Shown here in pieces: positions 36,006 through 45,171 of a stretch of 64,000 nt of DNA. The notes beneath the pieces were generated by a model that saw only the letters and a list, made by a program, of their open reading frames with translations, was not told where the DNA came from and did not search any database. The DNA lies in assembly GCF_020829595.1 (NCBI RefSeq), contig NZ_JAIVFW010000024.1:32955-96954 (forward strand). The letters are read 5' to 3'. The position numbers and the translations under genes were made by a program. This stretch comes from Nostoc sp. CHAB 5844 (lineage in GTDB: Bacteria > Cyanobacteriota > Cyanobacteriia > Cyanobacteriales > Nostocaceae). How positions within the stretch are numbered: position 1 is the stretch's first letter; each line of letters begins with the position of its first letter.

Positions 36006-37447
36006 AACACTTTCCTTGGTTCTCGGCTGTATGCTGCTACTTGGTACAATCCAATCGGGATATAACCCACAAATTGGCAAAGTCTTTGAGCAAATTCTAA
36101 TTCTCCTTCAACCCTGTCGCGTCCCAACAGCTTTGTTAATAATTCTAAGGCTGCATCTGGGGACAACTCACCTAACGGCAGCGAAGGATATGTCAAGCCT
36201 GTATTTAAACGAGTCGTGATTAACACTTTAAACCGAGAACCTTTAGCTGGCAGATAATCTTTAATTTGCTTCCAGTCTTTAACATCATCAAACACTAATA
36301 AAACCTTGCCTGCTTGCCAATTCCGCCAGCAATAAGCAACCTTACCATTCATGCTTAATTCCTGCGGAGGGTTAAAGTTAGGAAAATTTACCATACCAAA
36401 CTCTACTAACTGTGTTCCTAATTCAGCGCCTTGGCAATTCAACCAGCAACACCCACCAGGATAATCTTCTAAATACTGCCATGAGTATTGAATAGCCAAC
36501 TCAGTTTTTCCCACCCCACCTTGCCCAGTTACATCGCTGATTACAACTACATCATTTACTTGTAATAACTGGTGCAGTTCTACTAACTTCTCATCTCTAC
36601 CGACAAACTTAATCGCGTTACTCTGTTGAATATTGTGGGGAATATCAAAAGGGTTGTAATGATATTTCTCTTGATCTCCATCCCAATTGCGGTAATAAAA
36701 GTAAGTCGGCAGTTGTTTTTTATCTAAACCTTGAAAACGCTGCTTAACTTGTTCCGCAACAGCCAACATATCCGGCGGAAAACTCCCATTCTCTTGTGTT
36801 AAAGCCTCCCTCACCGCTTGCGAAAAATACCCCGTTTTCTCTGCCCCATTTACCTTGGCTGTTTCACCTTCCCGCGCCGCCAGTAACACAAACTGTTGAC
36901 TATCCGTTCTTGGCTTCCCACTCGGAAATATCCTTCCCCCTAAATTAGTTGGTCTTCCCTGAGTTTCTAAGAAATAATTAGCACAAGCATCAATAATACA
37001 AACGTGATGGCGAATGCCAAACCTATCTGAACCCAACAACAGCAGCAACGAATTTAAATCTAGATTTAGCCAACTCTGTTGAGTTGCATCAGCACAAATC
37101 AACCTGCGTTCTCGTTCCGCAGAAATCAAACCATGTCCAGCCCAAAAAATGTAAAGTAAATCACCAGACTGTCGAGACAGAAAGTTAGTCACAATGTCGT
37201 AGAGATTTTGTTCTGTCGCTGACTCTACCGTTAACTCACATTCTCCAACCAAGTGATCATTTTCTGCCAATGAAGACAAGCACAGCCGAATATTCTCCTT
37301 TGGTACACCACACGCACACAACCAACCGGCAAACCTCAGTGCATCATCGGCTTGTCCACCTCCGGGTACATTCCAACCAGCTTCGTGATATCTTTCAATA
37401 CCCACCACCAGCCCATAAGTGCGTTCCGGTTCACCCCTCAACTGCAT
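35999..37447 (-). CDS. Caspase-like protease with NB-ARC NTPase domain
   Basis: The N-terminal caspase (peptidase C14) domain spans about residues 1-240. The catalytic His is near residue 103 (IFWAGHGL) and the Cys near 154 (CIIDACANYF). An NB-ARC-type STAND NTPase follows, with the P-loop GQGGVGKTEL near residue 310, Walker B VLLVFDDV and sensor VLITTR. The frame ends GLYQVAAYSREPRKVLC just where homologous STAND proteins continue, and the continuation (winged helix, TPR) lies in the next frame. Such caspase-NTPase-TPR proteins are thought to be NLR-like triggers of regulated cell death or phage defence. Confidence 0.88.
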   Translation of the reverse strand: MQLRGEPERTYGLVVGIERYHEAGWNVPGGGQADDALRFAGWLCACGVPKENIRLCLSSLAENDHLVGECELTVESATEQNLYDIVTNFLSRQSGDLLYIFWAGHGLISAERERRLICADATQQSWLNLDLNSLLLLLGSDRFGIRHHVCIIDACANYFLETQGRPTNLGGRIFPSGKPRTDSQQFVLLAAREGETAKVNGAEKTGYFSQAVREALTQENGSFPPDMLAVAEQVKQRFQGLDKKQLPTYFYYRNWDGDQEKYHYNPFDIPHNIQQSNAIKFVGRDEKLVELHQLLQVNDVVVISDVTGQGGVGKTELAIQYSWQYLEDYPGGCCWLNCQGAELGTQLVEFGMVNFPNFNPPQELSMNGKVAYCWRNWQAGKVLLVFDDVKDWKQIKDYLPAKGSRFKVLITTRLNTGLTYPSLPLGELSPDAALELLTKLLGRDRVEGELEFAQRLCQFVGYIPIGLYQVAAYSREPRKVLC

Positions 37448-37576
37448 GATGACTTAGTTTCTCAGATTATGTGGATAAATCATTTATCTAACCCCGTTCC
37501 CTAGTAGGGAAGGGGGAAGATTTAAAGCCTCTCTCCGCTTCGGAGAGAGGTTTGGAGAGGGGTTTTCTCTTTCCCG

Positions 37577-37708
37577 TCAACAGCATAATGTTTCTATGTA
37601 TAGTTCAACTGCTTCTCTAATGTTTTCTTGTACTTCTTCTAGTGAATCACCTTGAGATTGACAACCAGGAAGCTCAGGACAATAAGCATAATATCCTTCT
37701 AATGTCAC
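37577..37708 (-). pseudogene. HicB-like antitoxin fragment (43 codons)
   Basis: A GTG-started frame reads EGYYAYCPELPGCQSQGDSL and EEVQENIREAVELYIETL, the core of HicB-family antitoxins, but the N-terminal strand is missing. No HicA toxin lies next to it. Upstream on the same strand a second short frame (MEQWITQELERTELGDIR) resembles the N-terminus of an IS4-type transposase, so the region may have been disrupted by an IS. The rest of 37448-37962 contains a CCTCTCTCCGCTTCGGAGAGAGG-type hairpin and a CCCCCTT/AAGGGGG repeat, but no other gene. Confidence 0.6.
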
Positions 37709-37962
37709 CTAATTCGGTTCTTTCTAGTTCCTGTGTGATCCATTGTTCCATTTGCTGACTTTGTTATGATTCAGGGTCTTCGTCTAGAAACTACACAATC
37801 TCTAGCTTTTGTCAAATTTTCTGTTAAGAAAGATGTTTATAATGGATAGCTTCAAAAGGGGGGAACCGGAATCAAAGTCCCCCTTAAAAAGGGGGATTTA
37901 GGGAGATCTGAAATGTTTTGATACCGACAAGGGGACTTTTCAAACACCCTCTTAGTATTAAT

Positions 37963-40185
37963 TTACAACTTGGACAAAATTTCAGGTAATAGTTGACCGG
38001 GAACTTTTGATAACGCTAAATTTTGTCCTTGAATGCCTAATTCGTTGTGGAATGCACGAATTGTTTTGACTACATAAGCAAAGGTGGTTTGATAAGCTTC
38101 TGGTTGTTTGCTTAATCCGTTTAAGGCTTGCAAATGGTGATCTAATGCTACTTCTAAGTGGTGCGATCGCGTGGGTTTATCGCCATTAAAAGAATTATCT
38201 GTCACTAACTGATAATGGGCAAGTCCCAAGTTATTATGCGCTGCAAACAAATCAAAGCTTAACGGAATACCATTGAGAGAATGTGCCAAAGCTAGGGCTT
38301 CTTCGTACGCAATAATTGATAATTTGAGTAACTTTTGTTTGCGTTCTTTAGTGGTCTGTGGTAAATTTGCCAAGTGCCAGTAAGCTGTAGCTAAATTATT
38401 TTGGGTGGCGGCGCAAGCACTAGGAACGTTGGCTGCGGTGCGATATTTCAAAGCTTCGCAGTAAACATCAATAGCTTGCTGAAGATTGTCGGCTGGTTGT
38501 TCGTATTGTGCTAAATTCCAGTAAGCCGTGCCGATATTATTTTGAATCATCCCATATTTGAGCGGTTCTTGTTCGGCATTGTAATGAGCGAGTGCTAGGT
38601 TATATGCTGCGATCGCTTTTTTCAGATGTACTACTGGTTGATTGTATTGTCCCAAATGCCAGTAAGCTGTACCTAAATTATTTTGGCAAGCAGCATATTT
38701 TACGGTATCCATCTCGACGGTGCGGTAAGCTAATGCTTCTATATAAGCTAAAACTGCTTGTTGCCAATTTTCCGATGGGTTAGAAAATCTAGCTAAATCA
38801 CCGAATGCTGTTCCCAGATTATTCTGCACACGGGCATAAGTTTCTGGGTGAGTTTGCGGTGAAATCATTTTCAAAGCTAAATGATAAAACTCAATTCCTT
38901 GTTCGATGTAATTTTGTCCCGCCTCAACGTTGGGTGGTGTGCGGTACAACATCCAGTAAAGTGTGCCTAAATCGTTGAGAATATCTGGTAATTGTGGTGA
39001 TTTTTCATCGTAGGCGATCGCTTCCTGATAAGCAAGAATTGCTACCATCAAGTTTTCTAGGGTTGAATGTCCTTGTTCAATCCGCAAGCGATATAAATTG
39101 CCCAACTGATGATAAGCTGCTGCTAACTCCTCTTTTGCAGCTTGCTTGATGTGTAATTCTTCAATTTCTAACAAAATTTGTTGTGGTTGCCAGTTATTCT
39201 CTTCTTCTTGAGCAATTTTGGTATTAATAGTTGCTATTACTAACTCTGTTAACTCCTGGCTAATATGCGACAACGAAGACAGTGATGGACTATGGCTAGT
39301 AGTCTCACTAGCTTTTACAGGAGATTCCGGTAATTGAGATTCATGTTTGATGAATCCCGGAGGTGGAGGTGGAATTTCTAGAACACTATTCGCCCGCTTG
39401 GCTGGTGTTTCTACAGGAACCGTACCATTTTCTGTGAACTTTGGATCTGTGGTAGGTGGGGCTTTGGGTGGTGCTTCAATTGTTGATTCGTTGAAACTAG
39501 TTCCTTCTAAATTCCCGAAATCCAAATTTTTGGCATTAGAAAACCGTTCTGGATAATTTAAGTTGCGTTTTGCTGGTGTCGGTTCTCCAGCAAAGGTAAA
39601 TATCCCAGTACGCCAACGCCAAAACTGTGGTGCTGACTGCTGAATGGCAGATAACCAAGGACGCGATATCCACAACAGCACACTAGATTCTAGGAATCCG
39701 CTAGATTCTTGGCTAGAAAAAGCTTCTTCGCTGAGGCGCAAATAGTGTAAAAATAATCGTTGAACTGCTACTGGTTGCTTAGTTAGCTGTTCTACGCCCA
39801 CAATTTGAAATGTCGGTACTGCTAAAGGTCTACCAGGGCTGTCTTTAGATGCACCCACAATTGGCGGAGGATAACTAGCCAGCCATTGATTAATCTGTGC
39901 TACAGGATTAGGCTCATTTAAATTCAATCGCAAAGTTACTAATCGCGGATAAGCAGGAGTACTGGTAGTCTCTTGTCCATCTTGGGGCTGATATAAAACT
40001 TGCCCAACCGGATAAGCCAAAGTAGAGTGCAAACGCGCTGCTACTTGATTTCGTAGCTGTAAATCGTCACATACTGCTAAAAAAAGTTGTCGTCTTAAGC
40101 CTAAACTTAGGGCAAGTTTCAAACGGTGATATACTTGCCGATTCCAAGCAAAATTGTCAGGGTGTGCCGGATCATTCACGCTCAT
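37963..40185 (-). CDS. TPR-repeat protein (740 aa) of unknown function
   Basis: The N-terminal 220 residues form a domain I cannot name (RLKLALSLGLRRQLFLAVCDDLQLRNQVAARL onward); it looks like the start of an ATPase-type fold, but no P-loop is visible. A Pro/Ser-rich linker covers about residues 225-310. The remainder is TPR-type helical repeats, recognisable as NNLGTAYWHLGQYNQP and NNIGTAYWNLAQYEQP units of 45 or so residues. It is a cytoplasmic scaffold type widespread in cyanobacteria. It lies upstream of the caspase gene in the same direction, with a 515-base gap. Confidence 0.8.
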   Translation of the reverse strand: MSVNDPAHPDNFAWNRQVYHRLKLALSLGLRRQLFLAVCDDLQLRNQVAARLHSTLAYPVGQVLYQPQDGQETTSTPAYPRLVTLRLNLNEPNPVAQINQWLASYPPPIVGASKDSPGRPLAVPTFQIVGVEQLTKQPVAVQRLFLHYLRLSEEAFSSQESSGFLESSVLLWISRPWLSAIQQSAPQFWRWRTGIFTFAGEPTPAKRNLNYPERFSNAKNLDFGNLEGTSFNESTIEAPPKAPPTTDPKFTENGTVPVETPAKRANSVLEIPPPPPGFIKHESQLPESPVKASETTSHSPSLSSLSHISQELTELVIATINTKIAQEEENNWQPQQILLEIEELHIKQAAKEELAAAYHQLGNLYRLRIEQGHSTLENLMVAILAYQEAIAYDEKSPQLPDILNDLGTLYWMLYRTPPNVEAGQNYIEQGIEFYHLALKMISPQTHPETYARVQNNLGTAFGDLARFSNPSENWQQAVLAYIEALAYRTVEMDTVKYAACQNNLGTAYWHLGQYNQPVVHLKKAIAAYNLALAHYNAEQEPLKYGMIQNNIGTAYWNLAQYEQPADNLQQAIDVYCEALKYRTAANVPSACAATQNNLATAYWHLANLPQTTKERKQKLLKLSIIAYEEALALAHSLNGIPLSFDLFAAHNNLGLAHYQLVTDNSFNGDKPTRSHHLEVALDHHLQALNGLSKQPEAYQTTFAYVVKTIRAFHNELGIQGQNLALSKVPGQLLPEILSKL

Positions 40186-40385
40186 GGTGGCTAAATAGCC
40201 AAAAAACAGTGTACATCACCTTATCAGGGCGCATTTAAGTCAGCAAAACTGCCTAGTTCGGGGTAATCTTCCCATAGCCCAGGATTACCACGCAAGTGAT
40301 TTTCCTACTTACGATTCTTATACCAATTCTCTAAAAGTCGGCTACAAATTCCAACTCCGAAACCCATACTAAATAAGAGTTTCTT

Positions 40386-40418
40386 AATTACGAACTACGA
40401 ATTACGAATTACGAATTG
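40386..40418. repeat. Heptanucleotide tandem repeat (AATTACG)n
   Basis: Four units of AATTACG, one with a C for T substitution, lie upstream of the TPR gene. The nearby sequence to 40440 has no gene. Confidence 0.85.
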
Positions 40419-40510
40419 GTATTACTTTACTGAACGTTATTGAACTATGACTGCAATTGTCAAGCACAAATGCAAAATTTCATGCCTCTACATAATAGTA
40501 GGGAAAAGGG

Positions 40511-40613
40511 AACAGGTGACACCAGCCCCCGTCTTGGCGGTCTCCGTCACGTTAGCGCAGCGTTAGCGACGCAGGAGCGTCTGGGGGACTGGCGAACCCG
40601 AAAGGCAAAAGGG
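40511..40613. repeat. GC-rich palindromic dispersed repeat
   Basis: CAGCCCCCGTCTTGGCGGTC faces GGGGGACTGGCGAACCCG-like sequence with an inner GTTAGCGCAGCGTTAGC stem. An open frame of 120 codons runs across it (40440-40802) but is repeat-driven and overlaps psb34 on the other strand. Confidence 0.6.
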
Positions 40614-40763
40614 TTGAAAGTCTGTTGGTGTCGATGTTTTATGATTAGCTTCTGTCCTAATCTATATGCTATTGACATAACCAATAAAAAACAGGTTCCC
40701 AATACAGTGAAAACCTGCAACACCACAAGAAAATTAAATTTTGTTTACAAAAACAGTTTTTAC

Positions 40764-40943
40764 TTAACTGAGGTTAGAAACGGAGAAGGCGACAAAAATT
40801 AAGCCGCCGACCAAAACTGTAGCGGCGACACCAAGGATAATGTAGTTACGCTTTTGCTCTGCTGTAGGAGGTTCTGCTCGATAAACCTTTGGCTCTTGGG
40901 CAAAATTGTTAAGACGACCACCTTCTTCATTCGTATAGGGCAT
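40764..40943 (-). CDS. psb34: Photosystem II assembly protein Psb34 (Ssl1498-like)
   Basis: This is a 59-aa protein. The N-terminus MPYTNEEGGRLNNFAQEPKV is almost the consensus of the Ssl1498/Tsl0063 family. A linker EPPTAEQKRNY and one transmembrane helix (IILGVAATVLVGGLIFVAFSV, residues 35-55) follow. Psb34 is a small HliP-like protein that binds CP47 in late photosystem II assembly intermediates. It has its own gap on both sides and is probably monocistronic. The match over the whole length makes this call firm. Confidence 0.92.
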   Translation of the reverse strand: MPYTNEEGGRLNNFAQEPKVYRAEPPTAEQKRNYIILGVAATVLVGGLIFVAFSVSNLS

Positions 40944-41103
40944 GAAGTAATTCCTTAATTTTGAACATTATTATTATTTAATGTTACAGAAATTTATCTC
41001 TCTTACTCTCCCTATTAAAGAAAAATTGTTACGTTTTTCAGGTTTTTTACCATTTATAAGATGAATTGTCAAGTTAAAATTTGCAAGTAAGCATCAAGAA
41101 AAC

Positions 41104-43614
41104 TTATAATTCTTCAGTTTTTTGCTGAAGGAGCGATCGCCAATCGGCAATTGCTTTTTCTGTCCACAGCCAATTATTACTTAATTTATTTACCTGAAAA
41201 TTTATTGGGTCTTGATTAATCACCAGTTTACGTAACTTGATGGCTTCATTCATATATTGCACTTGTTTCGCGGCAGGTTGATTGCGTGCAGATTTATACA
41301 ATCCCATTGCTAAACCAGCGTAGGAAGTTAAGGCATCATAAGGTACTGGAGAGGATTGTACTGAAATGGCCGCATTGGAGATGCGATTTTGCTGATTTAA
41401 AGCTAAATTTAGAGCTTTAAACCAAGAATCATTAGCTCGATCTAAATTGCCTTCTGCGTAGTAAGCAAACCCTAAAGCGTTGGTATACAAAACCGAATTT
41501 GGTTCCGCTTTTACCGCAGTTTCCCAGAAGCGTCGGGCATCATCAATGGTATATTTTTTATCTCCAGTTTGAATTAATTGCCAAGCTAATCGTCCTTTAA
41601 AAAAGTTGAGTGCAGGATCGTTAACTTGCTTTGTTGGCACAACATTTAGGGCGGTTTGGGCGGCTTTCAATGCGCCACGATCTAATAATTCTTCTGTAGC
41701 TACCAGCCCAGCCAATAAATCACCTTGGCTCAATTTTTCTGTAGCACTATTAGCAATGACTGCTGTGGGACTAGTCTGTAAGTTGATTTTTGAATTATTG
41801 TTGCTAGATAAAGATTGTTGGACAGGAATTTGCGGGATATCAGCAAAAGTTTGGATGCGCCGATGCCACCACCAACCGAAACCGATCATACTAGCGATCG
41901 CACCTACTCCGACAATACCTAAAATTTTCCGTAGATCAGGGCGGCGACGTTGCGGAGGAGATGTTGGTAACGTAGCCAAATGGGGATTACTCCACTCTTT
42001 TTCTTGATTCGTGACATTTTCGTTAGATGTTGCACCCATACTTCCCCATGATGTTTGTCTATCAATAGGTGTTACCTCGCTACTCACCTGTCTATTCGGA
42101 AAAGTATTTTCTCTATTGTTTGACAGCACCTCTCGTGTCAGCGGAGATTGACTACTATTTGTGGGTGTTTGCTGATCTAGCTGGCGAAACAAATCCGAAA
42201 CTATGGCCGAATCTTCTGCATAACTTGGATCGTCATATTCAATTTCATCAACTAAATCGCCCCAAGTTTCTTCACCCAACCAGTCCAACTCAGAAGCTTC
42301 ATTGCCTAAACCTGGCAACATTTCATCGATGGGTAAAGATATCTGCGCTTCATCAGTCATCACAAAGTGGGATGTAGTAGAAGTTGCCTTAATACTCCGG
42401 CTATTCTCATTCAGTGATTCTGTACTGGTGAAGGTCGAAAGTTCTGCCCCAAGAAAACCATCAAATTCGGGTTGGAGATACAAAATTGGTAATGCCCAGT
42501 AAGTTTGGTGCGAACCATAGGCAGAAATCAATCCTTGACGCACCCGATTCACGCATAAATCCACCGGATATCCTTGACTCAGGTTGCGGTACAAAAGTTG
42601 GGTAAGCGTGAGTGCTACTTCATCAGGGATACGTTCTGACATCGCCAAAACGCATTTGATTCCGCGTCTGACTAAACTTTCTGTTAGGTTACGTTCGCCC
42701 GTTTCTTCTGTAGTGTCAGTTGTGGCTGTGTATGCTCCCCAACAAGAGTTAAACACTGCCATTTGAATATTATTATTGACAAGTAGACCGGCCAGGTCAT
42801 CGCCAGTGAGTGTTTCTGTTAAGCCAGTTCTACTACTAACCAGATAAATTTCGCCGCCATTTGGCCCTAAGTTACTATGACCGGAGTAGTGGAGAACTTG
42901 GTATCTACCTTGTTCAAGAGATTGGGTTAATTCTTCCCTGCCTGGTTGATCTAAAATAGTCAGTTCAATTTCGGGTAGGGGAATGCTACTCTCGGCAGTA
43001 CGTGAGGCATGACGGTGTAATTCGGCTTGCAATCTCAGCGCTTCTTGTTTTAACAAACCAAGACGTGTTTGGTCTGTGGGAGATGCCAGCACCATTAAAA
43101 CGCGCACTATACCATCTTCTGGCAGTTGTGGTAGATTTCTCGATGGCAGGCGAGAGGTGGTGAGAATGCCGCTTTGGTAACGAGAGAACGCCACATAAGG
43201 CCCTGTAGCTAACGGGCGATCGCCCGCATGCATGACTTCCCACGGCAGACGTGCTAACCTAGTGTCCTTGAGACCTAACCGCAGGCGCAGTACTTGTTGA
43301 TGGTTTTGGGCAATGCCTTGAGCGGTAATCCAACTATCTCTGAGAGTACCTTGAAACAGGGCATTATAAAATTGTTGACCCAATGCCACCAAGTTTATAG
43401 AGTTTCTGGCGATTCCTGCGGCGGACTGCATCAAGGCATCTCCCTGTAACACTGACCTCAAAGGGTCATTCATTAGATGTCCAGCCGCCGCCAACCAATC
43501 AGCTACAGGCCAAGTCACCAGTTCTTCTGCCAATGGCACCCCAGGCGCGACTTGTTCCGTCCGCACCAAGTAGTCATTCTGCCCTACTGGAGTTACGGAA
43601 ATGTGAAATTCCAT
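41104..43614 (-). CDS. CHAT-domain protease with membrane segment and TPR-like C-terminus
   Basis: This 836-aa protein has an N-terminal CHAT (caspase HetF associated with TPR) domain over about residues 1-390. The catalytic His is near residue 243 (LHYSGHSN) and the Cys near 290 (FNSCWGAY). A Ser/Thr/Asn-rich linker leads to one transmembrane helix at about residues 562-581 (ILGIVGVGAIASMIGFGWWW). A TPR-like helical region follows (AVKAEPNSVLYTNALGFAYYAEGNLDRANDSWFKALNLAL). HetF, a member of this fold family, controls heterocyst differentiation. Whether this paralog does is unknown; a proteolytic signalling role is inferred. Confidence 0.88.
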   Translation of the reverse strand: MEFHISVTPVGQNDYLVRTEQVAPGVPLAEELVTWPVADWLAAAGHLMNDPLRSVLQGDALMQSAAGIARNSINLVALGQQFYNALFQGTLRDSWITAQGIAQNHQQVLRLRLGLKDTRLARLPWEVMHAGDRPLATGPYVAFSRYQSGILTTSRLPSRNLPQLPEDGIVRVLMVLASPTDQTRLGLLKQEALRLQAELHRHASRTAESSIPLPEIELTILDQPGREELTQSLEQGRYQVLHYSGHSNLGPNGGEIYLVSSRTGLTETLTGDDLAGLLVNNNIQMAVFNSCWGAYTATTDTTEETGERNLTESLVRRGIKCVLAMSERIPDEVALTLTQLLYRNLSQGYPVDLCVNRVRQGLISAYGSHQTYWALPILYLQPEFDGFLGAELSTFTSTESLNENSRSIKATSTTSHFVMTDEAQISLPIDEMLPGLGNEASELDWLGEETWGDLVDEIEYDDPSYAEDSAIVSDLFRQLDQQTPTNSSQSPLTREVLSNNRENTFPNRQVSSEVTPIDRQTSWGSMGATSNENVTNQEKEWSNPHLATLPTSPPQRRRPDLRKILGIVGVGAIASMIGFGWWWHRRIQTFADIPQIPVQQSLSSNNNSKINLQTSPTAVIANSATEKLSQGDLLAGLVATEELLDRGALKAAQTALNVVPTKQVNDPALNFFKGRLAWQLIQTGDKKYTIDDARRFWETAVKAEPNSVLYTNALGFAYYAEGNLDRANDSWFKALNLALNQQNRISNAAISVQSSPVPYDALTSYAGLAMGLYKSARNQPAAKQVQYMNEAIKLRKLVINQDPINFQVNKLSNNWLWTEKAIADWRSLLQQKTEEL

Positions 43615-43987
43615 ACAAGTAACGCAATATCAATATTTTTAGCTTTCCAACCCTCATTCATGCTCAATAGATGCTCAAAAGCCTGTTTTTCAGTTTTTGA
43701 ACATAACATTTGAGTATATGGTCATACTAAATATCCATACTCAAACAATGCTCATTCCTCATTATGACAACTAGAGAACATTTTTAGTTTCAAGATAAAG
43801 CTTTTAATTTTCTGTGATGATGCTCACTTACAAAATTTTAGATTTTGGATTGACCCATTACCGGATCTAGGCCCTTGTACCATCAAGTCGTTATTGGTCA
43901 GAATCACCTGAGGAGTGTTTTTTAGGATTCAACCAATACTTCAACCATTTAACTAAACCAGCTAAAGTTTAAAATCTTTAAAACAAC
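43615..43987. other. Gene-free stretch upstream of the CHAT gene
   Basis: These 373 AT-rich bases contain only short direct repeats (TGCTCAATAGATGCTCA) and no credible gene. The promoter of the CHAT gene should lie near its right-hand start. Confidence 0.4.
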
Positions 43988-44073
43988 GGAGAGGGAGGGA
44001 TTCGAACCCTCGTTGAAGTTGCCCCCAAACAGCATTTCCAGTGCTGCGCCTTCAACCACTCGGCCACCTCTCC
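43988..44073 (-). tRNA. tRNA-Ser (anticodon GGA)
   Basis: This 86-nt class II tRNA has acceptor stem GGAGAGG pairing with CCTCTCC. The D arm is GCCGAGTGGTTGAAGGC, and the anticodon stem-loop GCAGCA-CTGGAAA-TGCTGT puts GGA in the anticodon. A variable arm and the T arm GGTTCGAATCC follow. The long variable arm and anticodon identify serine. The 3' CCA is not encoded, as is frequent in cyanobacteria. Confidence 0.97.
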
Positions 44074-44180
44074 AGGTGTCACAATTTTTCATTGTAATAT
44101 AAAATTATAAAAAATGCAAATATCTTAAAAGACATTTTAGAGTAGAGATCTAAAGGTCAAAAACCAAATCTAAAATTAAG

Positions 44181-44549
44181 ATGTCCCGTACATACACAAT
44201 TAAAGTCCGCGATCGCGCCACTGGTCAAGAATACACCCTACAAGTCCCAGATGACCGCTACATCCTACACTCTGCTGAAAAACAAGGGGTGGAATTGCCT
44301 TTTTCTTGCCGTAACGGGGCTTGCACCACTTGCGCTGTCAGGGTTTTGTCGGGAGAAATTGACCAACCAGAGGCAGTTGGCTTGTCGTTAGAGTTGCGTC
44401 GGAAAGGTTACGCTTTGCTGTGTGTGAGTTATGCCCGTTCTGATTTGGAAGTGGAGACACAAGACGAGGATGAAGTCTATGAACTCCAATTTGGGCGTTA
44501 CTTTGCTAAAGGCAGAGTAAAAGCAGGTTTACCATTAGACGAAGATTAA
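44181..44549 (+). CDS. [2Fe-2S] plant-type ferredoxin
   Basis: This 122-aa electron carrier has the four cluster cysteines at 43, 48, 51 and 81 (CRNGACTTC plus LLCVSY), the plant-type C-x4-C-x2-C-xn-C pattern. It is longer than photosynthetic PetF, with a C-terminal extension (FGRYFAKGRVKAGLPLDED) after the fold. This matches the second ferredoxin subtype found in cyanobacteria rather than the main photosynthetic one. A clear terminator follows. Confidence 0.93.
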   Translation: MSRTYTIKVRDRATGQEYTLQVPDDRYILHSAEKQGVELPFSCRNGACTTCAVRVLSGEIDQPEAVGLSLELRRKGYALLCVSYARSDLEVETQDEDEVYELQFGRYFAKGRVKAGLPLDED

Positions 44550-44563
44550 TTAGTTTTTGTAGT

Positions 44564-44586
44564 AGAGGCCGTTTTGGCCTCTTTTT
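44564..44586 (+). terminator. Rho-independent terminator after ferredoxin
   Basis: GAGGCC and GGCCTC around a GTTTT loop, followed by five T, 15 bases after the stop. Confidence 0.88.
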
Positions 44587-44607
44587 ACGGGGTGTAAAAA
44601 AGCAAAT

Positions 44608-45168
44608 ATGCAAATATCTACAGTTTCAGCGCGTCTTGGGTTTTGGACGCGAAAAATAGCTATATTAGCTTGTTTATTATTACTAGTAAGTTGTCAAGCC
44701 AAAAATCAGCCCGCAGATAATCAAATGCCGGTAAAAGTGGCGCGTGTGGTGAGTGGGCAAAGTTTAGAAGTGCTGGGTATGGGTGAACAACCTAATTTTG
44801 CCTCTCCAGTGCGGTTAATTGGGATAGATGCACCGGATTTGCGGCAAAATCCGTGGGGAGATGAAGCTAGACAAAGTTTAGAAAAGCTAATTGGTGGTAA
44901 AGAACAATCGGTAAAGCTGGAGTTTGATATTGAAAATAAGGATAAACTAGGGCGGACATTGGCTTATGTCTGGAAAGATAACCAGTTATTAAATGAACAA
45001 ATAGTTAAACAAGGATATGCGCTTTTTGTGGGGCGATCGCCTAATCATAAATATGACCAACGCCTAGAACGCGCCCAACAGTGGGCAAGAATTATGGGAG
45101 AAGGTATTTGGAACCCAGAAAACCCCATGCGTCAAACTCCAGCTGAGTTCCGCTTTTTGAATCGATAA
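44608..45168 (+). CDS. Thermonuclease-like (SNase) lipoprotein
   Basis: The 186-aa protein starts with a signal peptide and lipobox (ACLLLLVSCQ, Cys at about residue 29), so it is probably anchored in the membrane. The SNase fold follows: VRLIGIDAPDLRQNPWGDEARQSL (with the Asp/Arg of the active site), VKLEFDIENKDKLGRTLAYVW and LLNEQIVKQGYA. These carry the usual Asp, Arg and Glu/Asp residues in the micrococcal nuclease pattern. It is likely a secreted nuclease for nutrient scavenging. Confidence 0.88.
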   Translation: MQISTVSARLGFWTRKIAILACLLLLVSCQAKNQPADNQMPVKVARVVSGQSLEVLGMGEQPNFASPVRLIGIDAPDLRQNPWGDEARQSLEKLIGGKEQSVKLEFDIENKDKLGRTLAYVWKDNQLLNEQIVKQGYALFVGRSPNHKYDQRLERAQQWARIMGEGIWNPENPMRQTPAEFRFLNR

Positions 45169-45171
45169 AGC

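Noticed and set aside
35990..36020. Programmed -1 ribosomal frameshift at the caspase/TPR junction
   Set aside because: I find no slippery heptamer (X XXY YYZ) in the zero frame before the stop; mutation or coupled re-initiation is more likely.
40440..40802. 120-codon plus-strand frame upstream of psb34
   Set aside because: It crosses a GC-rich palindromic repeat and overlaps psb34, which has a strong family match.
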